A DNA stretch of 64,000 nt from Paraburkholderia kirstenboschensis (GCF_904848585.1 NZ_CAJHCR010000010.1:186001-250000), one strand, 5' to 3'; positions 1 to 8,078 are shown, counted from the first letter of the stretch. Notes: generated from the letters alone by a model not told the origin. A program made the numbers and translations.

Positions 1-256
1 CCGGATGCAGGCCGAAGGGAATACCGCGGCCGTCGTCTTCGACCGACACCGAATGGTCCGCGTGCAGCGTGACCGTGATCTGCCGGCCGTGGCCGCCGAG
101 GGCCTCGTCCGACGCGTTGTCGATAACTTCCTGAATGATGTGCAGCGGATTCTCGGTGCGGGTGTACATGCCGGGCCGTTGCTTGACCGGCTCGAGACCC
201 TTCAACACCTTGATCGACGCTTCGCTATACGCGGCGTTTGGCTTTTTCGTGGACAT
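1..256 (-). CDS. parE: DNA topoisomerase IV subunit B, N-terminal part (cut by window edge)
   Basis: The reverse strand from the ATG at 254-256 reads MSTKKPNAAYSEASIKVL, then KGLEPVKQRPGMYTRTENPL and QEVIDNASDEALGG. This is the start of the GHKL ATPase domain of ParE, the ATP-driven subunit of topoisomerase IV that decatenates chromosomes. The NAxDEA motif holds the Mg/ATP-binding Asn, and DDGRGIPFG is the second ATP-binding motif. About 85 codons are present and the gene runs off the left edge. GyrB has a similar fold, but the short N-terminus before the KGLEPV motif fits ParE better. Confidence 0.9.
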   Translation of the reverse strand, partial: MSTKKPNAAYSEASIKVLKGLEPVKQRPGMYTRTENPLHIIQEVIDNASDEALGGHGRQITVTLHADHSVSVEDDGRGIPFGLHP

Positions 257-662
257 GGTTGACTCGGGTGCGTCGGTTCATCGTTGTCCACAGGTCCTGT
301 GGACAGGTCCGTGGACAATGCGTTGAGTTTTCAAAAAAAGCGAAACGAAACAACGTGGTTAGGTGGGGTGCCCGCAGCGCGGGCAAACTGTTTTGCCGCA
401 TGGCTTCCGCGCGCGTTCCACGTGAGAGCCGCGCGGTTTTGCGCGCGGGCTCTCATCGACACGCAGGATAACGGCCCGCCGCCGGCACTATTGCCGGGCA
501 TCGTTGCCGCCGGTGCGAACGCCGGGGAAGCCTGTTCGCGGGGTATTTTACTGATTTCAAACCTGGCGGCAATTCACGGCTGACGCGATTGGCCTTCCGG
601 ACAAGGCTCGGCCCACGCACAAGCCATAGCGCCGACGACGCGACACGTCAGCGCTCGCCGCT
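257..662. other. Intergenic region between parE and the ABC-F gene
   Basis: No convincing gene lies here. The stretch holds the parE upstream palindrome (284-318) and a second strong hairpin at 424-454 (arms GAGAGCC and GGCTCTC with GC-rich inner pairing). The ABC-F gene ends at 663 and parE starts at 256, so this region must hold the parE promoter. No clear -35/-10 pair was found. Confidence 0.5.
284..318. promoter_or_regulatory. Nested palindrome upstream of parE
   Basis: Positions 285-305 form a perfect inverted repeat, TGTCCACAGG then T then CCTGTGGACA. An outer pair, TTGTCCAC (284-291) and GTGGACAA (311-318), also matches. The element begins 28 bp upstream of the parE start codon. It could be an operator or a hairpin in the parE 5' leader. 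Which protein would bind it is unknown. Confidence 0.45.
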
Positions 663-2624
663 TTATTTGCGGCGCTTTTCCAGTTCGTCCCAGCGCTCGA
701 GCGCGAGCAGCAGTTCTTCGTCGATCGCGGCGTAGCGTTCGGAAAGACGCTTGCCCTCCTGCGCGTCTTTCGCGAATATCGAGCCGTCTTCAAGCTGAGC
801 ACCGATGGTTTTCTGCTCCGCTTCGAGCGCAGCTATTTTCTCCGGCAACGCCTCCAGCTCGCGCTGTTCCTTGAACGACAGCTTGGCCGCGCGTTGCGGG
901 TTGCGGCCAGCGGAACTGTCCTTGGACGCTGCGCTGTCTTTAGCGCTGTCTTTAGCGCCCTCTCTGGCCGCCTCCCTGCTCGCCTCTTTCTGCGCTTCCT
1001 GCGCCAACTGCTGCGAGCGCTGGCTCTGGGTTTGCCAGTCCGTGAAGCCGCCCACATACTCGCGCCACTTGCCTCCGCCTTCCGACGCGATCACCGACGT
1101 CGCGACGTTGTCGAGAAACGCGCGGTCGTGGCTAACGAGCAGCACCGTGCCGTCGTAGTCGGTCAGCAGCTCTTCCAGCAGTTCGAGCGTGGGAATGTCG
1201 AGGTCGTTAGTGGGTTCGTCGAGCACCAGCACGTTGGCCGGCCGTGCGAAGAGACGCGCGAGCAGCAGACGGTTGCGCTCGCCGCCGGACAACGACTTGA
1301 CAGGCGAACGCGCGCGCTCCGGTGCGAACAGGAAGTCGCCCAGGTAGCTCATGACGTGCTTTTTCTGGCCGTTGACTTCCACCCACTCGCTGCCGGGGCT
1401 GATCGTATCGGCAAGACTTTTGTCCAGGTCGAGTTGCGCGCGCATCTGGTCGAAATAGGCTACTTGCAGATTGGTGCCGACGCGCACCGTGCCTTCGTCC
1501 GGCTGCAATTCGCCGAGGATGATCTTCAGCAGCGTGGTCTTGCCCGCGCCGTTCGGACCGACGAAGCCGATCTTGTCGCCGCGCATGACGGTCGCCGTGA
1601 AACTGTTGATCACGGTGCGCGAGCCGTAGCGCTTCGTGACGTCCGTCAGCTCGGCGACGATCTTGCCCGACTTCTCGCCCTGGCCGACGTCGAGCTTGAC
1701 GTTGCCTTGCACGTTGCGGCGTTCGGCGCGCTGGTTGCGCATTTCGACGAGCCGTGCGATCCGGCCGACGCTGCGCGTGCGGCGCGCCTCGACACCCTTG
1801 CGAATCCACACCTCTTCCTGCGCGAGCAGCTTGTCGGCCTTATCGTTTTCAACGCGTTCGATTTCCAGTTGCTGCGCCTTGCGCGTCTGATAAGCCGAGA
1901 AATTGCCCGGATACGACAGCAGACGCCCGCGATCCAGTTCGACGATGCGCGTGGCGACACGATCGAGAAACGCCCGGTCGTGCGTGATGAAGAGCAGCGC
2001 CGCCCGCTGCGACACGAGCAGATCCTCGAGCCAGCGGATGCCGTCGAAATCCAGGTGGTTGGTCGGCTCGTCGAGCAGCAGTACGTCAGGCTGCACGACA
2101 AGCGCACGGGCGAGCGCCACGCGCTTTTGCATACCGCCCGACAGCGAACCGACGCGCGCCTCGCCATTCAGGCCGATCTGCTGCAGCGTGGTGGCGACGC
2201 GCGTGCTCCAGTTCCAGGCGTCCGCCGCATCGAGCGACGATTGCAGCGTGTTCATGCGCGCCATGAGCGCGTCGTGCTGTGCGCCTTCTGGTTCATCTGC
2301 AAGCTGGTTCGCGACCGCGTCGTATTCGTCGAGCAGCGCGCGAGCATGCGTGAGGCCGGCGGCGACTGCGTCGAAAACCGTGTCGTCCGTATCGAACTCC
2401 GGCTCCTGAGGCACGTACACCGTGGTCAGATTCTGCTGGCGCGTGATGAGGCCGTCGTCGGGCTTCGCGAGTTCGGCGACGATTTTCAGCAGTGACGACT
2501 TGCCCGCGCCATTGCGGCCGATCAGACCGACGCGCTCGCCCGATTCGAGAGAGAAGTCCGCGTGATCGAGCAACGCGACGTGACCGAATGCCAGTTGGGC
2601 TCCGGTAATGGTGTAAAGCGACAT
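663..2624 (-). CDS. uup: ABC-F family ATPase, Uup-like
   Basis: 653 residues with two ABC ATPase domains and no membrane segments. Domain 1 (about 1-250) has Walker A GRNGAGKSS, signature LSGGMQKR and Walker B VLLLDEPTNHLD. Domain 2 (about 320-540) has GPNGAGKTT, LSGGERNR and VLVLDEPTNDLD. The ABC-F linker lies between them. The C-terminal stretch (about 580-653, ELEALPEKIAALEAE...) is a coiled coil of the Uup type, which binds DNA in E. coli Uup. ABC-F proteins act on ribosomes or nucleic acids rather than in transport. The Ala/Lys/Ser-rich linker near 550-580 is low complexity. Confidence 0.85.
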   Translation of the reverse strand: MSLYTITGAQLAFGHVALLDHADFSLESGERVGLIGRNGAGKSSLLKIVAELAKPDDGLITRQQNLTTVYVPQEPEFDTDDTVFDAVAAGLTHARALLDEYDAVANQLADEPEGAQHDALMARMNTLQSSLDAADAWNWSTRVATTLQQIGLNGEARVGSLSGGMQKRVALARALVVQPDVLLLDEPTNHLDFDGIRWLEDLLVSQRAALLFITHDRAFLDRVATRIVELDRGRLLSYPGNFSAYQTRKAQQLEIERVENDKADKLLAQEEVWIRKGVEARRTRSVGRIARLVEMRNQRAERRNVQGNVKLDVGQGEKSGKIVAELTDVTKRYGSRTVINSFTATVMRGDKIGFVGPNGAGKTTLLKIILGELQPDEGTVRVGTNLQVAYFDQMRAQLDLDKSLADTISPGSEWVEVNGQKKHVMSYLGDFLFAPERARSPVKSLSGGERNRLLLARLFARPANVLVLDEPTNDLDIPTLELLEELLTDYDGTVLLVSHDRAFLDNVATSVIASEGGGKWREYVGGFTDWQTQSQRSQQLAQEAQKEASREAAREGAKDSAKDSAASKDSSAGRNPQRAAKLSFKEQRELEALPEKIAALEAEQKTIGAQLEDGSIFAKDAQEGKRLSERYAAIDEELLLALERWDELEKRRK

Positions 2625-2710
2625 GGAGAATTGGAGAAGACAGCGATGAGTCGGAACTGCTCATTGTACCGGGCGCGCGGGCTAGTGCCTGTAAGCCTGA
2701 AGACATAGGA

Positions 2711-2768
2711 CGAATGACCGGGTCGCGAATGACCGGGTCACGGATGACCGGGTCACGCATGCCCGTCA
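2711..2768. repeat. 15-bp tandem repeat, about three copies plus a partial one
   Basis: The unit CGAATGACCGGGTCA starts at 2711, 2726 and 2741 with single-base changes, followed by a degraded copy. It lies between the ABC-F and DUF4399 genes, both leftward. It is not coding in any likely frame and looks like a slippage repeat. Confidence 0.75.
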
Positions 2769-2789
2769 CTGCCCCCAGGGGCGCGCCCG

Positions 2790-3191
2790 TCACTTCACAT
2801 GCACCGTGATCGTCTTGCTGAGTTCGGGGCCATACGAACGGTGCGCACCGTCGCCGAATTGCAGCGTCAGCGTGTGATCGCCCGGCGGCAGTGTCAGATC
2901 GGTTTCCGTCTGGCCCTTGCCGAAGTGCAGCGATTTGTCGTTGGCGGGAATCACCTCGCCTTTCGGAAGCGGCTTGCCGTCCACCAGCAGATGGTGATGG
3001 CCGGTGCCGTCGGTCAGCGTGCCGGCCGGCGCGATCTTCATGCCGTCGACGCGGAACACTACATGGACCGGATTGCTGACACTCGCGCCGTCCCTCGGCT
3101 GCACGAACGACACGCTGGCGGCCTGCGCTGCACCCGACGCCGCCAGCAACGCGGCCAGTGCCGCGCCGCTCAACCATCTGCTTCTGAACAT
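2790..3191 (-). CDS. DUF4399 domain secreted protein
   Basis: 133 residues. A signal peptide covers about residues 1-24 (hydrophobic ALAALLAAS, cleavage near AQA-A). The mature part contains VSFVQPRDGASVSNPVHV, the histidine cluster TGHHHLLVDG, and a C-terminal beta-rich part ending PPGDHTLTLQFGDG...ITVHVK. These features fit DUF4399, whose function is unknown. The start is chosen because AGGAGAG lies 6-7 nt upstream of the ATG at 3191 and a signal peptide follows directly. Longer in-frame extensions to 3443 lack these features. Confidence 0.8.
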   Translation of the reverse strand: MFRSRWLSGAALAALLAASGAAQAASVSFVQPRDGASVSNPVHVVFRVDGMKIAPAGTLTDGTGHHHLLVDGKPLPKGEVIPANDKSLHFGKGQTETDLTLPPGDHTLTLQFGDGAHRSYGPELSKTITVHVK

Positions 3192-3411
3192 GGTTTCTCT
3201 CCTGGTTGGAAACATAAACCGCGCGTGGAAACGCCGCGCCGCTGCGAGTCCGAGGATACACGCTGTGCGTGACACGCTCTCGCGCTGGCCGCGCGGCGAC
3301 GTCGGTAACTCCGGGGCATCCGGCAAATTCCGGTAATATTGCGGATCGCCGCCGTTCCCAAAAAAGGGGCAGACTGGGCGGATCATTGCATTGAAGAGAG
3401 ATGAGTGCGTC

Positions 3412-3603
3412 GTGAGCGAAGTAATGGAAGTGACTGAATTCAAAAGCTGGGTGTGTCTGATTTGCGGCTGGATCTACAACGAGGAAGAAGGCCTGCCCGA
3501 AGAAGGCATCGCCGCGGGCACCCGCTTCGCCGCGATCCCGGACGACTGGCGCTGCCCGCTGTGCGACGTCAGCAAAGCGGAATTCGCGGTGGTCGAGTTT
3601 TGA
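3412..3603 (+). CDS. Rubredoxin
   Basis: 63 residues from a GTG start. The two iron ligand pairs CLICG and CPLCD are present with the typical YNEEEGLPEEGIAAGT loop between them. It is a small one-electron carrier with an Fe(Cys)4 centre. A TTG at 3391 and an ATG at 3424 are alternative in-frame starts; GTG 3412 gives the usual family N-terminus (SEVME...). It is a single-gene unit followed by a strong terminator. Confidence 0.85.
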   Translation: MSEVMEVTEFKSWVCLICGWIYNEEEGLPEEGIAAGTRFAAIPDDWRCPLCDVSKAEFAVVEF

Positions 3604-3674
3604 GGCTGAGCGGCTTCGCGATGTCGAGCTGGCCTGAGCCGGCCGGACGTTGAGATAGGGCGTCGGTGGTTTGC

Positions 3675-3712
3675 GCGGCCCAGCAGGTGATGCCTGCTGG
3701 GCCGCTTTTTTT
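3675..3712 (+). terminator. Intrinsic terminator of the rubredoxin gene
   Basis: 13-bp perfect stem GCGGCCCAGCAGG / CCTGCTGGGCCGC (3675-3687, 3693-3705) with a 5-nt loop, followed directly by seven T. Confidence 0.92.
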
Positions 3713-3969
3713 CCGGGGCGGGCTCTCATGAGACGGGCCGGGCCAGATCCTCTTCGTCGCCTGTGCGGTCGTCAGGCTAAACGTGGACGATGGCGACACA
3801 TCGGCGCGGCTCGGGCCTTGTCCGCGGGCGTCAAACGCGGCGTTCGTTTCCAACGTTTTTGCTATACTCTTGCCCTCGCTCGCGTAGCTGGATATGTGAG
3901 CAGCTGCCTCCAAATGCGGGCGCAGCGAGCAAAAGATCAGGGGCCCGGTCCGCCCCGTAAAGCTATCCG
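3713..3969 (+). promoter_or_regulatory. Upstream region of tRNA-Arg with probable promoter
   Basis: No gene is seen. A -10 like hexamer TATACT sits at 3863-3868, about 100 bp upstream of the tRNA and followed by a GC-rich discriminator. No good -35 is visible at 16-18 bp spacing, so the promoter is only a suggestion. Confidence 0.35.
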
Positions 3970-4044
3970 CTCCCTGTAGTTCAATGGATAGAACAAGTGC
4001 CTCCTAAGCGCTAGATGCAGGTTCGATTCCTGCCAGGGGGACCA
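3970..4044 (+). tRNA. tRNA-Arg (anticodon CCT)
   Basis: A full cloverleaf can be drawn. Acceptor CTCCCTG pairs with CAGGGGG (one G-U), then discriminator A and encoded CCA. The D arm is GTTC/GAAC. The anticodon arm is AGTGC-CTCCTAA-GCGCT with anticodon CCT. The T arm is GCAGG-TTCGATT-CCTGC. The 3' end is the prophage attachment site. Confidence 0.95.
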
Positions 4045-4045
4045 A
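4025..4045 (+). other. attL core (3' end of tRNA-Arg)
   Basis: The T-loop/acceptor segment at 4025-4045 recurs at 41295-41313 with two single-base deletions. The integrase gene begins 172 bp downstream, the usual layout for P4-type integrases, which recombine within tRNA 3' ends. The tRNA stays intact, so the phage supplies the restored 3' end. Confidence 0.7.
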
Positions 4046-4080
4046 GCACCTTCCCAGCATTTCCCAAGTTCTACCAAAAA

Positions 4081-4112
4081 GCCCCGACACGCCTTGCGCT
4101 GCGGGGCTTTTT
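4081..4112 (+). terminator. Intrinsic terminator downstream of tRNA-Arg
   Basis: Stem GCCCCG (4081-4086) with CGGGGC (4102-4107), then five T. It lies to the right of the att core, so it is phage-derived DNA that now ends the tRNA transcript. Confidence 0.75.
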
Positions 4113-4156
4113 GCTGCCATCATTGCCCACAAGCCCCCAAGACAAACCACATTTCT

Positions 4157-4207
4157 TGGGGGTATCGACGGGGTATCTGAAATATCCCCTAAAACTTGAT
4201 ACCCCCA
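4157..4207. other. Probable integrase arm-type binding sites, left end
   Basis: Four related motifs: TGGGGGTATC (4157-4166), CGGGGTATC (4169-4177), the inverted ATATCCCC (4182-4189) and GATACCCCCA (4198-4207). The same word occurs twice at the right end of the prophage (41229-41248). This arrangement suits arm-type sites of a tyrosine integrase. Confidence 0.6.
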
Positions 4208-4216
4208 CTCCGGACC

Positions 4217-5419
4217 ATGCCTAAACAGATCGTACCGCTGACCGAGCTGCAAGTTCGACGAGCCAAGGGTTCTGACCGTCCGTACAAGCTCGCCGATGGC
4301 AAAGGGCTCTACCTCCAGGTTATGCCGAACGGTGCGCGCTATTGGCGGATGAAGTACCGATTCGACGGCAAGGAGAAGGTCGCCTCGTTCGGCGTTTATC
4401 CCGAAGTGACTCTGGCAGAGGCTCGTGACGCCTGTCTGGCGGCACGCAAGCAGTTAAGCGCTGGCGTCGATCCGTCCGCCCACAAACACGAGGTCAAGCG
4501 CGCGCGTGCTCTCGTGGCGGCATCAACTTTCGAAATCGTTGCGCGCGAGTGGTTTGCGTCGCAGAAGGAAGGCTGGACGGATGTCTACGCAGGCAAGTTG
4601 ATCAAGTCTCTGGAGGTGGACGCCTTTCCTAGAATTGGGGCCAAGCCCATCGCAGACATCGAGGCGCCCCACATGCTGGAAATCATCCGCGCGATCGAGG
4701 CACGCGGCGTACGTGAGACCGCCAAGCGGGTCCTGCAACGATCCCGCGCAGTCTTCCAGTACGGAATCATGACTGGACGCTGCACGCGCAACCCGGCCGC
4801 CGACATCGACGTCGAAACGGTTCTGAAGAAAGGCCCTGGCGTGCGGCACATGGCGCGTGTCAAACCGGTCGAGATTCCGCAACTCATGCGGGACATTTGC
4901 GCCTATCAGGGCGATCTGGTGACTCGGCTGGCTCTGCGCTTTATGGCTCTCACATTCGTGCGCACGACCGAAATGATCAATGCCGAGTGGACGGAGATCG
5001 ACGAAAAAGCGGCTGAGTGGCGAATCCCTGCCGAGCGGATGAAGATGCGCGACCCGCACATCGTGCCGCTTTCCAAGCAGGCGCTCGAAGTCCTCGGCGA
5101 ACTCAAAAAGCTGAATGGCGCAGAGAAACACGTTTTCTTCAGCATTCAGGGACGCACTCGCGGCCCGATCTCGAACAACACCATGCTGTTCGCCCTGTAC
5201 CGCATGGGATACAAGTCACGCATGACCGGCCACGGCTTCCGCGGACTGGCCGCCACGGTTCTGCGCGAGCTCGGCTATAGCCGCGATGTCGTCGATCGAC
5301 AACTGGCGCATGCCGAGCGCAATCAGGTGACGGCGGCCTACGTGCATGCGGAGTATCTACCGGAGCGTAGGAAAATGATGCAGCATTGGGCCGATTATTT
5401 GGACGCCACCACTGTCTAA
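4217..5419 (+). CDS. int: Prophage tyrosine integrase, P4 family
   Basis: 400 residues. The N-terminal DUF4102-type arm-binding domain (about 1-100) has LTELQVRRAKGSDRPYKLAD and GLYLQVMPNGARYWRMKYR. The core-binding domain spans about 110-205. The catalytic domain spans about 215-400 with the first Arg in FVRTTEM, the HxxR box in HGFRGLA, the LAH histidine and the catalytic Tyr in AAYVHAEYLPERR. It recombines the phage att site with tRNA-Arg. The start at 4217 gives the typical MPKQIVPLTELQ beginning; an upstream in-frame ATG at 4196 lies in the arm-site region. The arm sites directly upstream suggest that Int may control its own promoter. Confidence 0.93.
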   Translation: MPKQIVPLTELQVRRAKGSDRPYKLADGKGLYLQVMPNGARYWRMKYRFDGKEKVASFGVYPEVTLAEARDACLAARKQLSAGVDPSAHKHEVKRARALVAASTFEIVAREWFASQKEGWTDVYAGKLIKSLEVDAFPRIGAKPIADIEAPHMLEIIRAIEARGVRETAKRVLQRSRAVFQYGIMTGRCTRNPAADIDVETVLKKGPGVRHMARVKPVEIPQLMRDICAYQGDLVTRLALRFMALTFVRTTEMINAEWTEIDEKAAEWRIPAERMKMRDPHIVPLSKQALEVLGELKKLNGAEKHVFFSIQGRTRGPISNNTMLFALYRMGYKSRMTGHGFRGLAATVLRELGYSRDVVDRQLAHAERNQVTAAYVHAEYLPERRKMMQHWADYLDATTV

Positions 5420-5440
5420 GACCTGCCTAAGACCTATCGA

Positions 5441-5665
5441 TCAGAGCGCGCTTCCCGGCTCCCTCGCCTCGTCGTCCGTGAACTCGCGACTGTGAAACCG
5501 GTAGTTCAGTGCGGTCGGCTCCTTAACGCCCGTTCGCTGGCAAAATCGCCAGGTCGCCACGACCGCGTAGTACTCGGCGTCGTGCCGCTTCAGGCCATCA
5601 TCAATCTCCATGATCGCGGCGCGCTCGCGCAGGCACTCAGTGACGTTTTCGGCGTCGTCTTCCAT
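5441..5665 (-). CDS. Small phage protein of unknown function
   Basis: About 74 residues, convergent with int. It contains RERAAIMEIDDGLKRHDAE, a pattern I associate with small accessory proteins of phages, but I cannot give a function. ATG 5665 is chosen; a TTG lies two codons upstream. A TATAAT on the same strand (5678-5673) ends only 7 bp before the ATG, so the mRNA may be leaderless. Confidence 0.55.
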   Translation of the reverse strand: MEDDAENVTECLRERAAIMEIDDGLKRHDAEYYAVVATWRFCQRTGVKEPTALNYRFHSREFTDDEAREPGSAL

Positions 5666-5747
5666 GCGCAAAATTATAGAAGGTCGCCAATTTTCGCGGG
5701 CCGCCGTCTGTAATACAATCCGCCCTGAAAATAATTAGAGAAAGACC

Positions 5748-5963
5748 ATGGAACAACTCACTACACACAAAATCGGGATTCTTGACAGGCTGTTCCGCCG
5801 TATGCCGCTGGACCCGGCAACCGTCCAACAGGGATCTGCCGCCGCGCTCGCCGACGCGAAGAGCAACCGGGTTACCGATAATCCCCATGCAAAGGGCACA
5901 GTCGAGTACAAGTCGTGGAAAATCGGATACGACAAGGCCGATGATTCAACGTATGTCTGGTGA
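5748..5963 (+). CDS. Small phage protein resembling the Rmf/CrpP fold
   Basis: 71 residues. The C-terminal part NPHAKGTVEYKSWKIGYDKA has the N-P...W..G pattern of ribosome modulation factor-like and CrpP-like small proteins. It lies just upstream of the acyltransferase with a 13-bp gap, so the two are probably cotranscribed. A purine-rich AGAGAAAG precedes the ATG. The function is unproven; the resemblance is by eye only. Confidence 0.5.
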   Translation: MEQLTTHKIGILDRLFRRMPLDPATVQQGSAAALADAKSNRVTDNPHAKGTVEYKSWKIGYDKADDSTYVW

Positions 5964-5976
5964 AGGCGGGGAATCA

Positions 5977-7125
5977 ATGAAACGGAACGATATTGCGGGG
6001 CTTACTGGCCTGCGCGGCGTCGCCGCAATGCTGATCGTCGTCCACCATTTGGGGCTCTTGGTTATGCCGCTGCGGGACACCGTACTCGGCCCCGCGCTGG
6101 AGAAATGTGGCCTGCTCGGCATGTCGGTGTTCTTCGTCCTGAGCGGTTTTGTAATCCAGTACAACTATGGCAACAAGGTGGCATCCGGAAGCCGGGACAT
6201 CGTCGACTTCATAGTTGCGCGATTCGCCCGGCTCTATCCGCTCTATTTCGTTTTCGTGGTCGGAAATTTCGCGTACACGCATCATGTGTTGCCGTCATAC
6301 ACGCAGTTTCTTCCCTATAACCTGCTGGGCATCCAGTCGTGGCTCTATCGCGTTCAGGACGGCGTGAATGTGACGCTCTCGCAGGAGTACGGCAACAACG
6401 CATGGTCGATTAGCACCGAGCTGATGCTCTACCTGCTGTTCATCCCGCTCGCCCTGCTCGTGCGGTTCCGGTCGGCCTCGCTGGTGCGCGGCCTTGCACT
6501 TCTCCTGATCGGCGTGCTGGGACGCGTGCTGCTGGTGCACTTCGCGGGAAGTATCGGCGCTAACATGGCAAACGTGTTCGGCCAGACGTCAATCATGCCA
6601 GCCGACCAATGGCTGATCTATTTCTCACCATACGGCAGGTTCTTCGAGTTCCTCGCTGGAGTTGGGCTCGCCGAAATGTGGATGGCTGGACCTCTAGCAG
6701 CCACCGTGCGCCGCATCATGACTGTACTCGGTTGCGCAGGCGTCGCATACATTGCCGCGTCGTTTCTCGATCTGACTGCGTTCACCGCGCCGCACTGGTT
6801 TGAGGGCGATCACCTGCATATCGGTTATGCGATCGCAGTACCGCTCGCGACGCTCGCAATCTGCTTGAACGGCAAGGTGCTATGTGGAAATATGGCGATC
6901 TGGATTGGGGAGATCAGCTATTCGCTCTATCTGATACACGGCGTGATGATCCCGTTCTTTTCGGGTCCCGATGTTGCGGCCGGATACGCTCTCAAGGGCA
7001 TCATGTTCATCTCGATCCTGATCATCCTTGCAACTATCACTCATGCATATGTCGAGATGCCGGCCAAGCGTTTCATCATTGCAAAGTGGCGGCAACGACA
7101 AGTCATCGCTGCCGAAGTCGCCTGA
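5977..7125 (+). CDS. Acyltransferase family 3 (OafA-like), probable lysogenic conversion gene
   Basis: 382 residues, multi-spanning membrane protein. The N-terminus has GLTGLRGVAAMLIVVHHLG, with the conserved R-G-hydrophobic-A...HH motif of family 3 acyltransferases. GLLGMSVFFVLSGFVI follows, and about ten hydrophobic segments run to the C-terminus (GEISYSLYLIHG near residue 310). These enzymes transfer acetyl or acyl groups to O-antigen or other surface sugars. The position beside int at a prophage end suggests serotype conversion. Start chosen for AAGGCGGGG about 6 nt upstream. It ends one base before the convergent fibre gene. Confidence 0.82.
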   Translation: MKRNDIAGLTGLRGVAAMLIVVHHLGLLVMPLRDTVLGPALEKCGLLGMSVFFVLSGFVIQYNYGNKVASGSRDIVDFIVARFARLYPLYFVFVVGNFAYTHHVLPSYTQFLPYNLLGIQSWLYRVQDGVNVTLSQEYGNNAWSISTELMLYLLFIPLALLVRFRSASLVRGLALLLIGVLGRVLLVHFAGSIGANMANVFGQTSIMPADQWLIYFSPYGRFFEFLAGVGLAEMWMAGPLAATVRRIMTVLGCAGVAYIAASFLDLTAFTAPHWFEGDHLHIGYAIAVPLATLAICLNGKVLCGNMAIWIGEISYSLYLIHGVMIPFFSGPDVAAGYALKGIMFISILIILATITHAYVEMPAKRFIIAKWRQRQVIAAEVA

Positions 7126-8076
7126 TCAGTTGTATTCGTAGACGACGACGTACCCGGTGATGCCTGCGCTGCCAGCCGCAGCGCTAGCAGAGGCAGCGAT
7201 GGCCGCGCCGTTCCCCCCCGAGCCCGCCGCAGTAGCTGCGAAGCCTCCTACCGCTGGAATAGCTGACGTCGATGCAACCACAGCTTGACCGAACCCTGCA
7301 CGTCCCACGACGGAAAGAATGGTCGATGCCCCAGCAATGGTACAGCCGGAAGTCGCTGCCGCACCTGATTGCAAGAACGGCGGCGTTTGGGCGGCAGAGC
7401 CATTCCCACCGATGCCGCCGGGGCATGAAACGATCGAGCCAAACGATGCTGCCGATGCTGTTGCGCCAGCATTCGCACCGGCCGTACCGGCTGCGCCGCC
7501 GGCCGGCATCGTGATCGTAGCGCCGCTGAAACCTGAGGTGATCAGAACCTTGGCATATGCGCCGGCACCGCCCGACTGCGCGAGCGCGGCCTGACCCGCA
7601 CCCGTCGCCGAGACGCCCCCGCCTCCACCGCCCGAAGCCTGAACCTCGACAATGACTTTGCTGGTTCCCGCCGTCGGCGTGTAGGTCCCGCCAGACGAGA
7701 AGACCTGAACATTGAGCAGTCGGCCCGTCTGGGTCGGAATAGCCTGGAACGAAGGAAAGCTGCTGCCACCATTCGAGGTCAGCACCCATCCTGCCGTGCC
7801 CGGACCTATCGCGGCGACGTTGCCCGTTGCATTGCCAGCCAGGACGTTGTACTGCGCAAGCGTGGCGAGACCCGTTCCCCCGTTCGCTACCGGAGTGATT
7901 CCAGTAAGCGCAGTAGCCGCCACATTAGCCCATCCCGGAGCCGTGGATGCACCGGTCGAGACGATGACTTGTCCTGAAGACGATCCAGCCGGATTGAGAA
8001 GCTGAACCGGCGTGAGCGTCGCGCCGAACGCGAGCGAAGTGAATGCGGCGAACGCCGCACAAAGGAATCGTTTCAT
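7126..8076 (-). CDS. Glycine-rich tail fibre-like protein with signal peptide
   Basis: 316 residues. Residues 1-19 (MKRFLCAAFAAFTSLAFGA) form a clear signal peptide, unusual for a virion protein. Residues 20-120 have fibre-type repeats (GQVIVSTGASTAPGW, TPVANGGTGLATLAQYN). From about 125 a module begins with FSSGGTYTPTAGTSKVIVEV then GGGGGG and runs on as a glycine/alanine-rich C-terminus ending VVVYEYN, as in the distal domain of many phage tail fibres. It may be an alternative receptor-binding protein or a surface-exposed lysogen protein. Last gene of the leftward late operon. Confidence 0.65.
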   Translation of the reverse strand: MKRFLCAAFAAFTSLAFGATLTPVQLLNPAGSSSGQVIVSTGASTAPGWANVAATALTGITPVANGGTGLATLAQYNVLAGNATGNVAAIGPGTAGWVLTSNGGSSFPSFQAIPTQTGRLLNVQVFSSGGTYTPTAGTSKVIVEVQASGGGGGGVSATGAGQAALAQSGGAGAYAKVLITSGFSGATITMPAGGAAGTAGANAGATASAASFGSIVSCPGGIGGNGSAAQTPPFLQSGAAATSGCTIAGASTILSVVGRAGFGQAVVASTSAIPAVGGFAATAAGSGGNGAAIAASASAAAGSAGITGYVVVYEYN

Positions 8077-8078
8077 GG

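Noticed and set aside
284..292. TTGTCCACA as a DnaA box near parE
   Set aside because: One mismatch to TTATCCACA, but the word is part of a larger palindrome; no cluster of boxes or AT-rich unwinding element, so no origin is claimed.
894..2495. Long rightward open frame (533 codons) opposite the ABC-F gene
   Set aside because: The minus strand encodes a full two-domain ABC-F ATPase with all motifs. The rightward frame is a GC-bias shadow with no recognisable domain.
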